A DNA stretch of 64,000 nt from Enchytraeus crypticus (lineage: Eukaryota; Annelida; Clitellata; Enchytraeida; Enchytraeidae), in contig CAJHZI010000600.1 of NCBI GenBank assembly GCA_905160935.1, positions 675,001-739,000 of the forward strand. The letters are read 5' to 3'. The notes beneath the pieces were generated by a model, which was not told where the DNA came from, searched no databases, and was given only the letters and a program-made list of their open reading frames with translations. A program made the position numbers and the translations under genes. Positions 46,500 through 59,028 of this stretch are shown in pieces. Each line of letters opens with the position of its first letter. Position 1 is the stretch's first letter.

Positions 46500-47370
46500 G
46501 ACGGGAGAAAAGAACTGGGAGAAAGACAAGGTTGTTGCATGTCAACACAAAATCTACGCAGAGGCAATGATGATGGAAGCAATGAAAAACACTGAAGAAG
46601 GAATGTAAATTGGTGGGAAACTTAACGAAAGATGTAAGATTTGCCGATGATCAAGCTACTGTTGCTAATTTGCCAGTACCATAGCGGACTTTAGAGAAAA
46701 TTGTGGACTCTCTGAATACTATTGTGTTAAAGTTTGAAATGAAGATTAATATCAAAAAGACGAAAGTGATGAGAGTACTTAGGAAAGGATTCAATAGAAC
46801 AGAGTCAATGCAGGAATGCACAGTATGAAGTAAGAACAGGTAAAGAGTTTCAGATATTTTGGATACACGACAGCAGAACATGGGAAACAGAAAGATGGAA
46901 CGGAACTAAAATGTAGAATTGTTCAAGCAAGAGACCTTTAGAAAGTGGAAAGAACTAAAAATAAGTTTGAAGATATCTATAAAGATGAAGACTGTGAAGC
47001 CTTTAGTGTAGACCACATTCGTACAAGATAGTGGATATGGTCATTAAGAAAGGATGATATCAGTAAACCGGAAGCATTCAAAATTTGGCAATGGAGAACA
47101 ATGAAGATGCAATAGACCGACACAATTACAAACGAAACAAGTGCTAAATGGGGTTTACATAAGTAGATAATTGATAAATATCATAAGGAATACAAAGAAG
47201 AACTGGATGGGCTACGTCCTGAGAGGAAATGGTTTACTAATAGAGGTAAGTGAAGGAATAACAGATGGAAAGAAAGATGAAGGAAGACTGATAAATATTA
47301 GGTATGTTGAAAGCAGAGGATAAAAATATGTGGAGGAGCCAAGGATCAGTCACCAGCCAATAGGCACTAC
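46500..47370 (+). mobile_element. Decayed non-LTR retrotransposon (reverse transcriptase)
   Basis: Plus-strand frames, interrupted by stops and shifts, give VRFADDQATVAN (the catalytic FADD block), then EMKINIKKTKVMRV, then SLRKDDISKPEAFKIWQWR and TNETSAKWG, and a C-terminal ENWMGYVLRGNGL-like piece followed by the conserved tail region. This is the thumb and C-terminal part of a LINE reverse transcriptase. A relic; the 5' part is missing. Confidence 0.7.
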
Positions 47371-47770
47371 ACTGAGACTGTAAATACAATTAACAGCATT
47401 TTTCGATTTTGTTGAGCATACCTTATAAGCACACAAATGAGCACACCTAATAAATACCCGTGTAAGTAAGCTCATCCAAATTGATAAAAATGACAACTAT
47501 TAAGTTTTACAACTATAACATAACATTACAGAGTCAGGAAGCAATTATATGCTTGTTTAAGACTCATCAGGCTCTTAACTAAAAACCAATTAATATTAAT
47601 AACACATAGTTCAATATAAAACTGAAAACTACATTATACAAGTACATTTACCAAAAAGAGCCAGTGCACCAATAAGCCTTGAAAAAAATCAAAACATACA
47701 GACTTCATGTCAACATGTCAAATTTTTACATAGCCTCTGTATAACACTGAACATGCAATTAGCATCTATT

Positions 47771-48460
47771 TTACATGTTCTTATATTTATAACATATATT
47801 TTTAAAAGCATTCACTGATTCCGCTTCCACAACTTCACTTGGCAAACTATTCCAAGCATTTATAACTCTCAGACTAAAGAAAAATTTCCTTAAATCTAGT
47901 CTACTTCTAGATTTACTAAGTTTATAAATATGTCCCCTAGTGTTTCTGTTATTTGATAAATTAAACCAAATACTATGGTTAACTTTGCTGAAGCCTTTGA
48001 GTATCGTAAAAACTTCTATTAAATCTCCTCTAGTTCTTCTCTCACTTAAAGAGGTTATTCCTACGAATTTTGATCTATTCTCATAACTAAGTTTTTGATA
48101 GTCAAATACCAGGCTGGTTGCTCTGGCTTGTACCCTTTCTAATTTATCGATATCTTTCTTAAGATATGGGCACCAAGCCTGAACGCAGTATTCAAGTTTG
48201 GGCCGTACAAGAGCCTTATGTAGCCTTACCACAATATCTGTATTTCTACATGCAATTGTTCTTTTAATCATTCTTAATACACAATTAGCACTATTTACAA
48301 CTTTATAACAATTTTCACTAAATTTAAAACAGCTATCCACAAAGACTCCTAAATCCCTCTCACGGTTTGTGGATTTTAGTTTTATATTGTTCAATGTATA
48401 CTCAATTTCTAAATTATTATTCCCTATATGCATAACTCTACATTTATCAGCATTGAACTA
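47771..48460 (-). pseudogene. CR1-type LINE reverse transcriptase, C-terminal fragment
   Basis: An open frame of 220 aa (with a few residues, FNADKCRV, before its first Met) matches the end of CR1-type reverse transcriptases. It has RDLGVFVDSCFKFS, ANCVLRMIKRTI, LHKALVRPKLEYCVQAWCPY, LERVQARATSLV, RRTRGDLIEVFTILKG, SLRVINAWNSLPSEVVEAES and VNAFKNICY. The catalytic palm is upstream and absent, so this is a 5'-truncated copy, which is usual for LINEs. The fragment has no internal stop, suggesting a fairly recent insertion. It lies 2.2 kb beyond the SF3A1 start. Confidence 0.9.
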
Positions 48461-48904
48461 TAATTCATTAAGTTGTCCAAGTTTGGAAAACTTGATTCAT
48501 CACTTCAGATCAAGATAAGTATTACCAAAGAATTGATTTTAGAAAGCTAAACCAGTTAATCTACCTAAAAATCTCCGATGAATAAAGCCTTTACTAATTT
48601 ATTTAGCAAAATAAATCCGATACGCGTTTTCTGAACGTATTGAAAATGCCGATGTCTTACGTCTTTTGCACAAATATCAAATTACATTTTACAACATGTT
48701 CATGTAAAAATCAATGTCTAAAATATCATTTCACATCTTATCTATCAATAATGAATTCGTTTTACCTAAATAGATCGGATTCGCGTTTTTAATAAAAATT
48801 TAATTTATTTACTATGAAAATTACAATAAATACGGCGGAAGTCATTCACAATAATGATGAAAAGCAGTTGTCTATTTTGTTTGGATGTGTTCTGTATTTA
48901 CTTC

Positions 48905-49400
48905 TTTCTTAACAACATAACAACAACAAAACGATGCTACTGTTGTGATCTACTGTTGAGAAATAACAACAATTAACTTAACTTAACCTAATTTTACTGG
49001 TTCAGGAAATCGGGGAACTTATAATATCAGTCTAGTAGTAGATTTCATACCTCATCATAATTTGAAGATTATTATAATAATATTAACAACAATTAGAGTG
49101 CTACTGTCATCAATGACAACATCGAGCACTATTGAGACAATATCAAGCCGGCGAGCAAATAGATGGTCCAAAACGGTGCAAATTCCAAAATCCAGATAAT
49201 CAGTCCAAAGTAAATTACTAAATATTATCGTTTTGTAAAGGAAAGAACATACAAACCTCGATAACAACAACAGAATTAGAGTGCTACTGTCGTCCATAAC
49301 AACACTCAGCACTATGGTATCAAATCCAGTGTGATGAGCAGACTGTGAGTCCAAAACGGTGCAAACCAAAATCCGGGAAGTCAGTCCGGGGAAGAGTACT
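48905..49400. repeat. Dispersed repeat family E, tandem pieces
   Basis: Two or three related segments: ATTAGAGTGCTACTGTCATC (49094) and ATTAGAGTGCTACTGTCGTC (49272), each followed by AAAACGGTGCAAA. CTTAACCTAATTTTACTGGT (near 48980) matches 26375. Class unknown. Related pieces occur at 10346 and 25900. Confidence 0.55.
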
Positions 49401-49559
49401 AGCTATAGCTTAATGGAGGTTTACGTATTAATCTCAGTTCCTGTGTTAAATGGCAGAGGTCAAAGAGAAAAGCCTTTAACCGTCTATGAAACTGTCCATA
49501 CAGTAGGAAAGGATGATCATGAGAAGATGAGGGGGTGCACAAAGTGAAAGGAAGAGAAT

Positions 49560-51720
49560 TCCAGATCGGAAAAAGTAGCGCTAATTACTGCGAGAAGGAA
49601 TGTTAGGTCGCTCTAGAGTAATTTACTTATTGGAGGATCTAGTAGATGACTGCATAGAGGAAGGCTGTCTCACTTGTAATAAGTGGGACATGTAACCTTT
49701 GCCCGAGGTAGTGATAGACTTGTATGTCACAGAAGCTGCATGCCTTGTAAACAATGCGTTCTCTAAATCAGAAGTGAAAGAGATGTAAGCCTTGTTCAGT
49801 TTTGATAGGTGTTGAGGTGTCCCAAATAGCACAAACTCAGTCTTGGAAGGATTAAGTGATAAGAAATTAGGAGACATCCATGACAGTATCGACTGGTAGG
49901 ATTGCTGTAGGAGTGCTTTGGTATCAGGATAGGAGGGGGGTTAAGCATGTGTATAGCTGAATGTCGTCAGCGAATGAGAGGAAATCAAGGCGTGTAAAGA
50001 TTGAAGAGGAGTGGATCAAGAACAGAGCCCTGAGGCACTCGCACTGTATTTGAGGTTGGAAGGTGGAGATACGTAGCCTACTCTGGCACTTTTACGTTGA
50101 GATCAACAATATGAGGTAAACCATGAATGACATGGTTTACCTTATATCTTACCGATCGCTGATCGGTAAGATATAAGGTAAACCATGCCATTTATTGGTG
50201 TGTAAGAGCATTGCCGTGGATACAAAACCAAGAAGAAAGACGCTGTAAGAGGATTTGGTGTTCTACGGTGTCGAAGGCCACAGAGAGATGAAGCGTACAG
50301 AGCCCATTCACACGCTGAATGCTCATGGCGTTGGTGATGGTGTTGCAGATTGAGAGAGAACAGTTTCAGTAGAGCGGTGCTTGTGTATTTCGATTGGTAT
50401 TCATAGAAGGGGTCATTGGATTGGAAATGAGTGGAGAGTCTACGAAAGACTAATCTCTCAGTGAGTTTGGATAGCTATGATATATTGGATATTGATCTGC
50501 AGTTGGAAAGTGATTCTTTTTATCCAGTGCAGTCTTTTCCAAGAGTGGTGTGAAAATGGCATTTTTGAATGACTGAGGAAATGTGCCAACGGACAAGGAA
50601 AGGTTGACAATCTGGAAAATTTTGGGTTCATGGATGCATTTCTTCAAGAAAGAAAAATAATAATAATAAATTGGGATAAAAAAATTAAGACTTTCATTCT
50701 CAGTACATCATTACCATACTTTGGCGTTTCTTCAGCTAAAAGTATTCTAACTTTAATATTATTAATAATAATTAACTTAAACATTATTAATATACTTAAC
50801 TTAAATATTATTACTTAAATCAAATAATCAGTGAATTGGCTCTGTGTCGTGCAATATATTTAATTTAGATTTGGACTTCCCCATGAAAATTACTTTATGG
50901 TTCAAAGTATCAAAAAAAGTACAAGCGCCCTTATGAAACACAAAAGTCTCGGAAAAAATGTACAGTTTACAAAATTTTATTGTGAAAGATAATCTATGAT
51001 GATATCAATCACTCTCAATAATATATGCTCCGTCATTAGGCACTTCAGTTAACTCTATTTGAGGTCCAGTAAATCTCCGAGTCCACGCAACGATCATCTA
51101 GCCCGTAAACACTAAGCCATTTCACCGTAAGAAGCTTCAAAGGCTCCTTATTTATTAATTAGATACATGGAATCCTTGATTTGTTATTTTTTGTAATACT
51201 TGATTTATAACTTTATTCTTATTAGTTAAATCACAAGTGGGATAGGATCGAGATTACATTGCTTGGGAGGAGAATCCAAGATTTGTTGCGTAATCTCGTC
51301 TATGGTGACAGGGGTAAAGCTGTGGAGTTGCTCATGAATTGATTTGGTTGGTAGAAATTAAAATTTAGAATGTAGTGAGGTGTTGAGTTGGGGGTATGAG
51401 TGATAGAGGACTTGAGTTTATTGATTTTGTTGGAGAAGTGCAAGGCCAATTGACTGTGAAGTGATTCGGCAGGAAGAGATGGAGAGGGTGTACTGCGAAA
51501 AAGCGTGTTAACCGCTTTCCATTAGTTCCTGGTATCTACTGCATTGATGGAGATAAAGGAGTAGTATATATCGCTGTTTGGCAGAAGCAATGGCGGTGCG
51601 ATACAGCTTGTATTGTAAATTTGATGTGGTTTGCCAAACCACAGCATTGGTTTCGGATAGATAAGTTGATCTATCTAAATCATACCAGTACAAATTACCA
51701 GGCACGACCCATCCATTCAC
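49560..51720 (-). mobile_element. L2/CR1-like LINE, decayed
   Basis: Minus-strand fragments appear in correct order with frame breaks: 51720-51508 (linker before the RT; ASAKQRYILLLY), 50647-50450 (FQIVNLSLSVGTFPQSFKNA and ADQYPIYH, the start of the palm) and 49877-49623 (NFLSLNPSKTEFVLFGTPQ, the end of the palm). The DNA between translates to further broken RT sequence. It resembles the element at 22880-23785, which shows the C-terminal part, so the two may be one family. Confidence 0.7.
50114..50187. repeat. Nested perfect hairpins (12-bp and 27-bp stems)
   Basis: 50131-50157 and 50161-50187 are exact complements (27 bp) around a 3-nt loop GCT. The left arm's first 12 bases also pair perfectly with 50114-50125 around loop AATGA. 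The centre is CTTACCGATCGCTGATCGGT. Confidence 0.95.
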
Positions 51721-51894
51721 GTAGAAATAATGTTATGCAGCTATACTCATACGTATGGATACGTGTACATCGAGCTATATTCACATACACCCACATACAA
51801 TCAACATTGATGGCCTTGCGGCTCGACTCCTTAAATTACTGCAAAATGTTCTAAAACGAATGGAAGCGTTATTAATGAAGGAGGTCTATTCATA

Positions 51895-51955
51895 ACCTGG
51901 ACTTAGTTAGACTAGTCAAACTGGGATTCAAGGGAAGATAATGATGATGAAGTGG
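51895..51955 (+). mobile_element. LINE 3' tail fragment
   Basis: CAAACTGGGATTCAAGGGAA followed by GATAATGATGATGA matches the end of the LINE at 16545-16772. Confidence 0.4.
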
Positions 51956-52216
51956 TGGGATGCCAATATCTATCCCCTCACCTTTCAGTTCAGTATGCTA
52001 TCAAATGCTTTCAATTGAAGACCTTATTTACAAATGTGATTCAGCTTCTGGGAGACTTCGTCCCCCAGACCCCTTACCAGTGCTTTGCCACTGAAACCCG
52101 CCGTAGGTAAAAGTCCCACGGGCCCTTGTTTCGTCTTGCGCGTGATTGAAATTTTTCTAGTCCAGTAAACTCCCTCCCGCCCCCCCCCCAATATTTTCTA
52201 TATCAAATCCAACACT

Positions 52217-52338
<122 letters not shown>

Positions 52339-52439
52339 TTATTACCGAGATGGTATTTGGGGTGTATGGATATGGATGTAGTGGATATGGGGCTGTTGGT
52401 TTAGAAGAAGATGATGTAACATGATCTTTCATTGTACGG

Positions 52440-53363
52440 GAACTAGGCTCAATAACGGTAGAACTGCTGCTGTGCTGACGATGAATGATTATACTGAATG
52501 TTTTCTCTTGTTTAATTAGATGTGCTGGCCTTCGCTGATGATGACTCTGTCACGTTACTAACTGTTAGCTGTATCTGTGCTGGCGATACTCAAGAGTTCT
52601 CTATTCTATTATTAATCAACTAAACGACTAAGTATAAACTAAGAATGCGTTTTAATGTCGATGAATAGTTATACAGTTATTAGTTCATTTAAAATAAAAC
52701 TATTAAGTCCCTCCCTTAGTCCGCAAACCCGACGTTCAATCCAACCCGACGTTCAATCCCTACCTATCCCCTGCAGCCTCCTGATCCCTACCACGGCTTC
52801 CCGGACACCAGACCCACTCTGCTATTCCTTCTGTCTCGATTTTATTCGATATTGTTAATCTTTCATTCTACGTTTCATCTTTGTATTCTTTCTCACCGTA
52901 CAAGTAAAAACTGCCGTTTCCACTGACTCAACTCGAATTCCGAACTAAAAGTAAACTTTCTTTCCGCTTTACATCCAGCATCAGTTGCCACGTATCTCCA
53001 CGTTTCAACTCCTGACCAATGAGAGCCTTGTACGTTTTTAAATTTTTATTAAATCTGCCCGGTTTCATTCCAATAGTTCAATTCATTTCCAAGAAATTAC
53101 TTTATATGGCGTTTACGCCCTCTTCTTTCAAAAGCTTCCCTTTAAAATTCACGGCTCCCCTTTTAATTCTCATACATCAGGGCCATAATTTTAATATTAA
53201 TAATTCTAATATTCCCCTCTCTGGAACATATAGAGAGATATATGTGTTTATTTCAGCATCAACACCAAATCACTAACAAATACAAATAGAAATAAACATT
53301 TAAATGAAATAAAATTTAAAAATCCCCAGAAACACAGTGTGTCAAACAGTCTATAAACACCGG

Positions 53364-53420
<57 letters not shown>

Positions 53421-53990
53421 TAGATAGATAGATACATATATACATGTATAATATAGTATATATATATTTATGTATGTATATATACTGTATATACATATAT
53501 ATAAGGCCTAGATATATAATACATATCCGACTTTAAATATTCATTTAATTGTTAGTATCTTTATATGATTTATTAAGTATAACTTTCGGAGACTACTTTT
53601 GACATTAATATTATTTATCGATAGGCAATTACTAATTTCAATTATAAATTTGCACTATCTTTTCTCTTGCTCCTTTAGTTTAGTGAAATAGAAGGCCCAC
53701 CCAGAAATCAAATATCTTTTCAACTATGACCCCCCCTTCGTCATTTGTTAACCATACTGCTATATTGATATATATGATACTACCCCGGGCCCTCAGCTAT
53801 GAAATCCGACCCCCTGCCAAATCTTGATCCCCATTTAATGACGTCCCTTGGCAAAATCTAACAAATGCAACCCTGGTTATTGGCCTATCACATTATTTAA
53901 CTCTTTTAACGGGCCTATGTAATAGATCGTGGAAGACAATAATTTTCTGAAAGTTTGGCGTGCACATGCAGATAATTTAATCCATAATAG
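52440..53990. other. Non-coding stretch
   Basis: AT-rich with a TA/GATA run at 53370-53432. TATAGGCC-type motifs recur. No exon is supported; the short open frames lack any family signature. Confidence 0.45.
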
Positions 53991-54001
53991 GTTATAGGCC
54001 C

Positions 54002-54627
54002 CATGGGCGGATCCAGGAATTTTTTAAAGGGGGGGGGGCGAATTTTTTTTTATAGAGTGTACATGTTTTTGCTTACACCCCGCCTTCTTCGGGACATGTG
54101 ACGCAACCAGACAAATTTCTGTGGGGGAGGGCTTAAAATTTGTTCACTACAGCGTTCAGCTCATAGAGTGAGTGCATCCCCGTACCTTACCCCCCCCCCC
54201 CGCTCATACCCGTACTAAAGTCAGGGGAAAACTTTTTTCCTCCCATACATTGGTTATGCATTGGTTCAAGCGAAAATTGAGAGCTAGTGAAACGGTCAAC
54301 ATTTTTCGGCCCCTTCCATTATACACGGCTTCTAGTATATCCTAGAAAAAAATCGAGCTAATGGAACTGCGTTCCCTGTCGTACGCCCTTCCTCCCCCGG
54401 CTTCCTTAACTACTGCCATTACTAACATCTTTACACATCGAAATTGCCATAGAAACAATGAAAATATACCCTGTCTTACCCTCCCCCCGGGCCCCCCTCC
54501 CCACTGCCATTACTAACATATTTAAACATCGAAATTGCCATAGAAACAATGAAAATATAGTTTAACAATTTTTATCGTCGGACCTAAGGGGGGGCGGGCA
54601 CCCTGGGCCCCCCTGGGTCCGCCACTG
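54002..54627. mobile_element. Non-autonomous hAT-type DNA transposon
   Basis: The left end CATGGGCGGATCCAGG and the complement of the right end CAGTGGCGGACCCAGG form 16-bp terminal inverted repeats with three mismatches. A perfect 8-bp target duplication ATAGGCCC flanks it (53994-54001 and 54628-54635). The 626-bp element has no transposase frame and holds G-runs plus a repeated internal segment (TTGCCATAGAAACAATGAAA, twice, at about 54442 and 54535). The 8-bp duplication and CAGTGGCGGA ends fit the hAT superfamily. Confidence 0.88.
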
Positions 54628-54639
54628 ATAGGCCCTACA

Positions 54640-56130
54640 TATACACGTACGCAGTTATCGATCATAGTAGACAGAAATGAAGGCTTATTTAAACATTTAA
54701 ATCCTCGATTCATTTTGACTCAACAAAGTGCAAATATGCATTATCTTTGCTAACTACTGTGTACAGCAGTAGATTTACCATTGATTTAAAAATGTCATTT
54801 TCTTAGGCCTCTGCTATGGAAGCAATATTTTTAATAGCTGTTTTATTGTATAAGCAGTCTTCAGGCAGGCATTTAATCCGTACCCGAAAAACATTATTAA
54901 TAAGAATTTATAAGCGAACATTAAATTCCTGAACTATATAGCCTGTGCGGGTTTTTAAGTTCGACTCACTACAATCACAAGCCCACGTTTTTCTAAGTCA
55001 TTCTGCTATAATTGCACATAATTTGCTCTTGAGAATTCTAGAGAGCGACGGCTTATTGGCGTCATCCATTAAACAAACGGTTTAAGAGTCATTCAGAATT
55101 CGGTTAGGCAAATATGCAGAATATTAACTAAATATCTGCTGATTCCTGGCAGCAGTATTCCATAATGTACAAGTAGCGTACATGTAGTATATGTGCACTT
55201 TTTCGCTGGCGCGTATTAAACGTAGGAAACTTTGCAAAAGATTTACATGTAGTTAGATATTAATACGAACCAAAAAGTAAATGTTATAGATTTACTAAAT
55301 ATTGAAGAATGATTATTTTATGAGTTAAGGCTGGTATTAAAATAAAATGACTAATTAATGATAGATACAGTATTATCACAAATGATTATTACACTATGTG
55401 ACTATAATATGCATGTGGGCTGAGCTTTCTTAATTTATAGTACTTTTATTTACTTACGACCTTATATTTTACTTTGATCTTTCTTTTTCTTGTTTTAAAT
55501 TAACAGATTTCCTGTAATTGACTCAATTAATCTACTATTGACACTAGATAGGCCTATTTATCGATTTGTTGTCTTTGGTTACAGCAGAAAGAAATATTCG
55601 GTTCTTTTAAATTTTCATTTATTAATAGTAATTACTAAATTACATAGGCGCTGCATGATCGATTAGCGACGGTGAATGATTTGTTCAATTATAGTTTATT
55701 AACTGTATGAAGAACCTAATGGGTAAATGAGAAATAAATGGGAAATAAATAGGAAGTAAAATAATGAATAGTTAAGTTTTACTATAGGCCCACCAATATC
55801 AACGACACACCAACAAAATTAGGTTTTAACTCAGCTAATTTGTTTAATCAAGCAAACTGTAGAATAAATTAATCGAAAACTACACATATTTCAGTAAAGC
55901 CATTTAGCTTAGATACATAGAAGGGCATGGAAGCCATCTCACGAGTCATATGCTTCGAAACTATAAATACTACGCTAAAATGTGAAAAAAGAAATTTGCG
56001 GCAAATATACTTGTACATTAAATGCCAATAAATTAACGTGGTATAAATTGATGCTTAGAAATACGCAACTGGGATTTAAGCGTTTGACAGAATAAATAGA
56101 GAAATATTAAAATCGACATAACATCTTTAG
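54640..56130. other. Upstream region of the filamin-like gene
   Basis: No exon is seen. If the first ATG-containing exon is also the first exon, the promoter lies here, but no clear element can be named. Confidence 0.35.
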
Positions 56131-56138
56131 CACTCAAC

Positions 56139-57419
56139 ATGAAGCTAATCAACGCTACTGATGCGGACAATACGATAGTTAGACCGGAAATGGACCAGTG
56201 GGTAACTGTACAGGAGGAAACATTCAAGAACTGGATCAACGACAAGCTGAGGTCACGTGACATACGAGTGGATTGTCTGCAGACAGACCTCTGCGACGGC
56301 ACAGCTCTGTGCGCTCTCGTGGAAAAACTTCGTGTAAGTGATAAACACGCAAGACAAAAAGCTAAGACAGGTAGGTACATGTATTTTGTAGGGTGTTTAA
56401 GGTTCATAAGCACAAGGCTTCTCTTCAAGACGACTCGACACACTCGAGCTACCGTCACAATGACTAAGGTAGCAGTAAGTTACTGTATTTATATATTAAG
56501 ACTAAATAATATATATTTAAAATTGAATTTAAATGTATTAAATGTAAATGTATTTAGGATTAAAAGCTAAGACAAGTTTATAGTCAACCTCCTGCTCGAC
56601 TGTCAAGAAACGAGTATTGTATTTGATTCCTGAATATATTTTTGAGCGCAGTCAGACATCTAAATTTCTAATCTAAACGATCGCGTTTCTGACTTAGTCC
56701 GTTAAAAAGGCATTATCTTTAACATAAAATTTTACTAGCTTGCATATAATTATAATTAAAGTTTTAGTTCAGCTTTATTCTATGAGACAATATCAGTGAG
56801 ATTTGAACCTGCACTTACTGATACATTGTCTGAGACATTATCGTGCCATTGCCTCTGTCGAAAGAAAGCCCGGTTAAAACGCTTCATGGTTATTTTTAGC
56901 ATTCGAAAGGTTGTATCAGTAAGAAGGAGCAACTTCTGATCCGCAAAAATAAACTTAATTGTAACGGCAATGGCTTGACCACTTTAACATATGGCTTGAC
57001 CTCTTTAATATGACTTAACATAAGCTCTTGAATAGAATATATATTTACATAATTTCTAAATTCATATTTCTTAAATGTACTTGTAGGCCTATAGGAAGAA
57101 CAGATAGGAAGAAAAGTTGGATAGAACACATTCTAAGGGGGGAAAGTCTACTAAAAAAGGTCATAAAAGGCAGAATGAAGGAAACTGCGGCAGAGACAGG
57201 CCGAGATTAGGAATGTTAGATGATTTAAAGATTCACTAATATGTGGATATGAAGAGAAAAGCGGAATACAGAGAGGATAGGAGGCGTTATATACCATGTA
57301 ACTGCCAGTAGGCAGTGCACTAAGAGAGAGAGATATTTACAAACCTAAAACTTCCATTTAGCGTGCCGTCCTTATTCGGGGTCGACACGGAGGGGACTGA
57401 ATAGGAAAGATAAAATAGG

Positions 57420-57454
<35 letters not shown>

Positions 57455-57490
57455 CATAATGTAAATGCGCACATATATACATGTTTATGT

Positions 57491-57573
<83 letters not shown>

Positions 57574-57690
57574 GATCCTTTATTCGTCAATTAGACAACT
57601 AGGAAATTTAACAAGTGTCGCACAAAGACCGAAACAGTGCAGAACACAAAACACAAGTGCGACAAACAAACAATCTTACACTAGAACGTG

Positions 57691-57736
<46 letters not shown>

Positions 57737-58280
57737 CATAGGCAGTTGGTAGTTATAGAATTTAATCATGCTCAAAAAATAACATTTAACTGAAAGAAAG
57801 AGAGAAAAAATCAATGTACACTTATGACTCAATGATTCTGAGGGGAAATATAATATATTTTATCATATTATTTTATTAATTATATTGCTATTATGTTATG
57901 CTAATTTTGTATCTTCTTCAGTGTACTGCCAAGTGGCAGGTTCAAGGTACATATTCATACTCAAAGTCTGTTTTTTCACTCCATAAGAGCACTCCTTAGA
58001 TTAACAAGTTAATCCCTTCACAAAGTCTATGCCTTATCCATACCTTATGTAGCCAATAGCTTGGGAAAAATATGGCTTCTGAGGTGGTTTCCGGTTGCCT
58101 TCCTCAGTTCGGTGGATTAATTACCATTTAATCCTGGGGGAAAATATTTCATGGTGAGGTGGGTCCCCTTTTTCCATCCTCAGCTCCTTCCTTTAGTCGC
58201 CTCTTATACTTACACGCGGCAGCTTGTTTGCGAATTGTATATAATCTTAATATTATTGATTAATATGATTCATCATCATT

Positions 58281-58315
<35 letters not shown>

Positions 58316-58992
58316 AATTATCATCATCGTCATCATTATCATCATCATCATCATCCTCGTTCTAATCCCAGTCCAATTAAGGTCAAGATTTAGAAAATTA
58401 AATTTTACAGTAATCATATTTATTAATATGGTTACCATTATTATATAATATTAATTGTAATAGTATTAATTATTAATTTAAATAGTATTTTACTAATGAT
58501 ATGATATTAATTGTACTAGGGTAAACCGTTGGGCAGGCACACGAGGGCGAGGACTGGCCTCGAGGCGACGGCCAATGTCTCTCAGGCTCTGCAGGCGCTC
58601 GTAGAGGACGGGGTGAAGCTCGTCAACATAGGCACGTTCTATATACGAGTAACAACAACAACAAGCTCAACAAGCTATGTTTATACATCAATTGTGAAAA
58701 GTTGAAGTAATATTTTATATATATATATATATATAATATTTTGACGTTGCCTGACATTCCCTTATGGCGAGGAACCGAACGTTAAATCCTTATTGATTGA
58801 TTGATTGATTAATTGATTAATTAATACTTAGAACTAAAGTTTACTCGTGTAATTTTTCCAAAATAGTTTTGATGTAAAAGCTGAAGTAATATTTAATTTT
58901 TTAAACTAAAATTTACTCCCGCTATCTCGCCCTTATATAGTTGATATAATCTTAATCTACGTAGATGAGCCAGTGAGGTGTGCTTGATTGAA

Positions 58993-59028
<36 letters not shown>

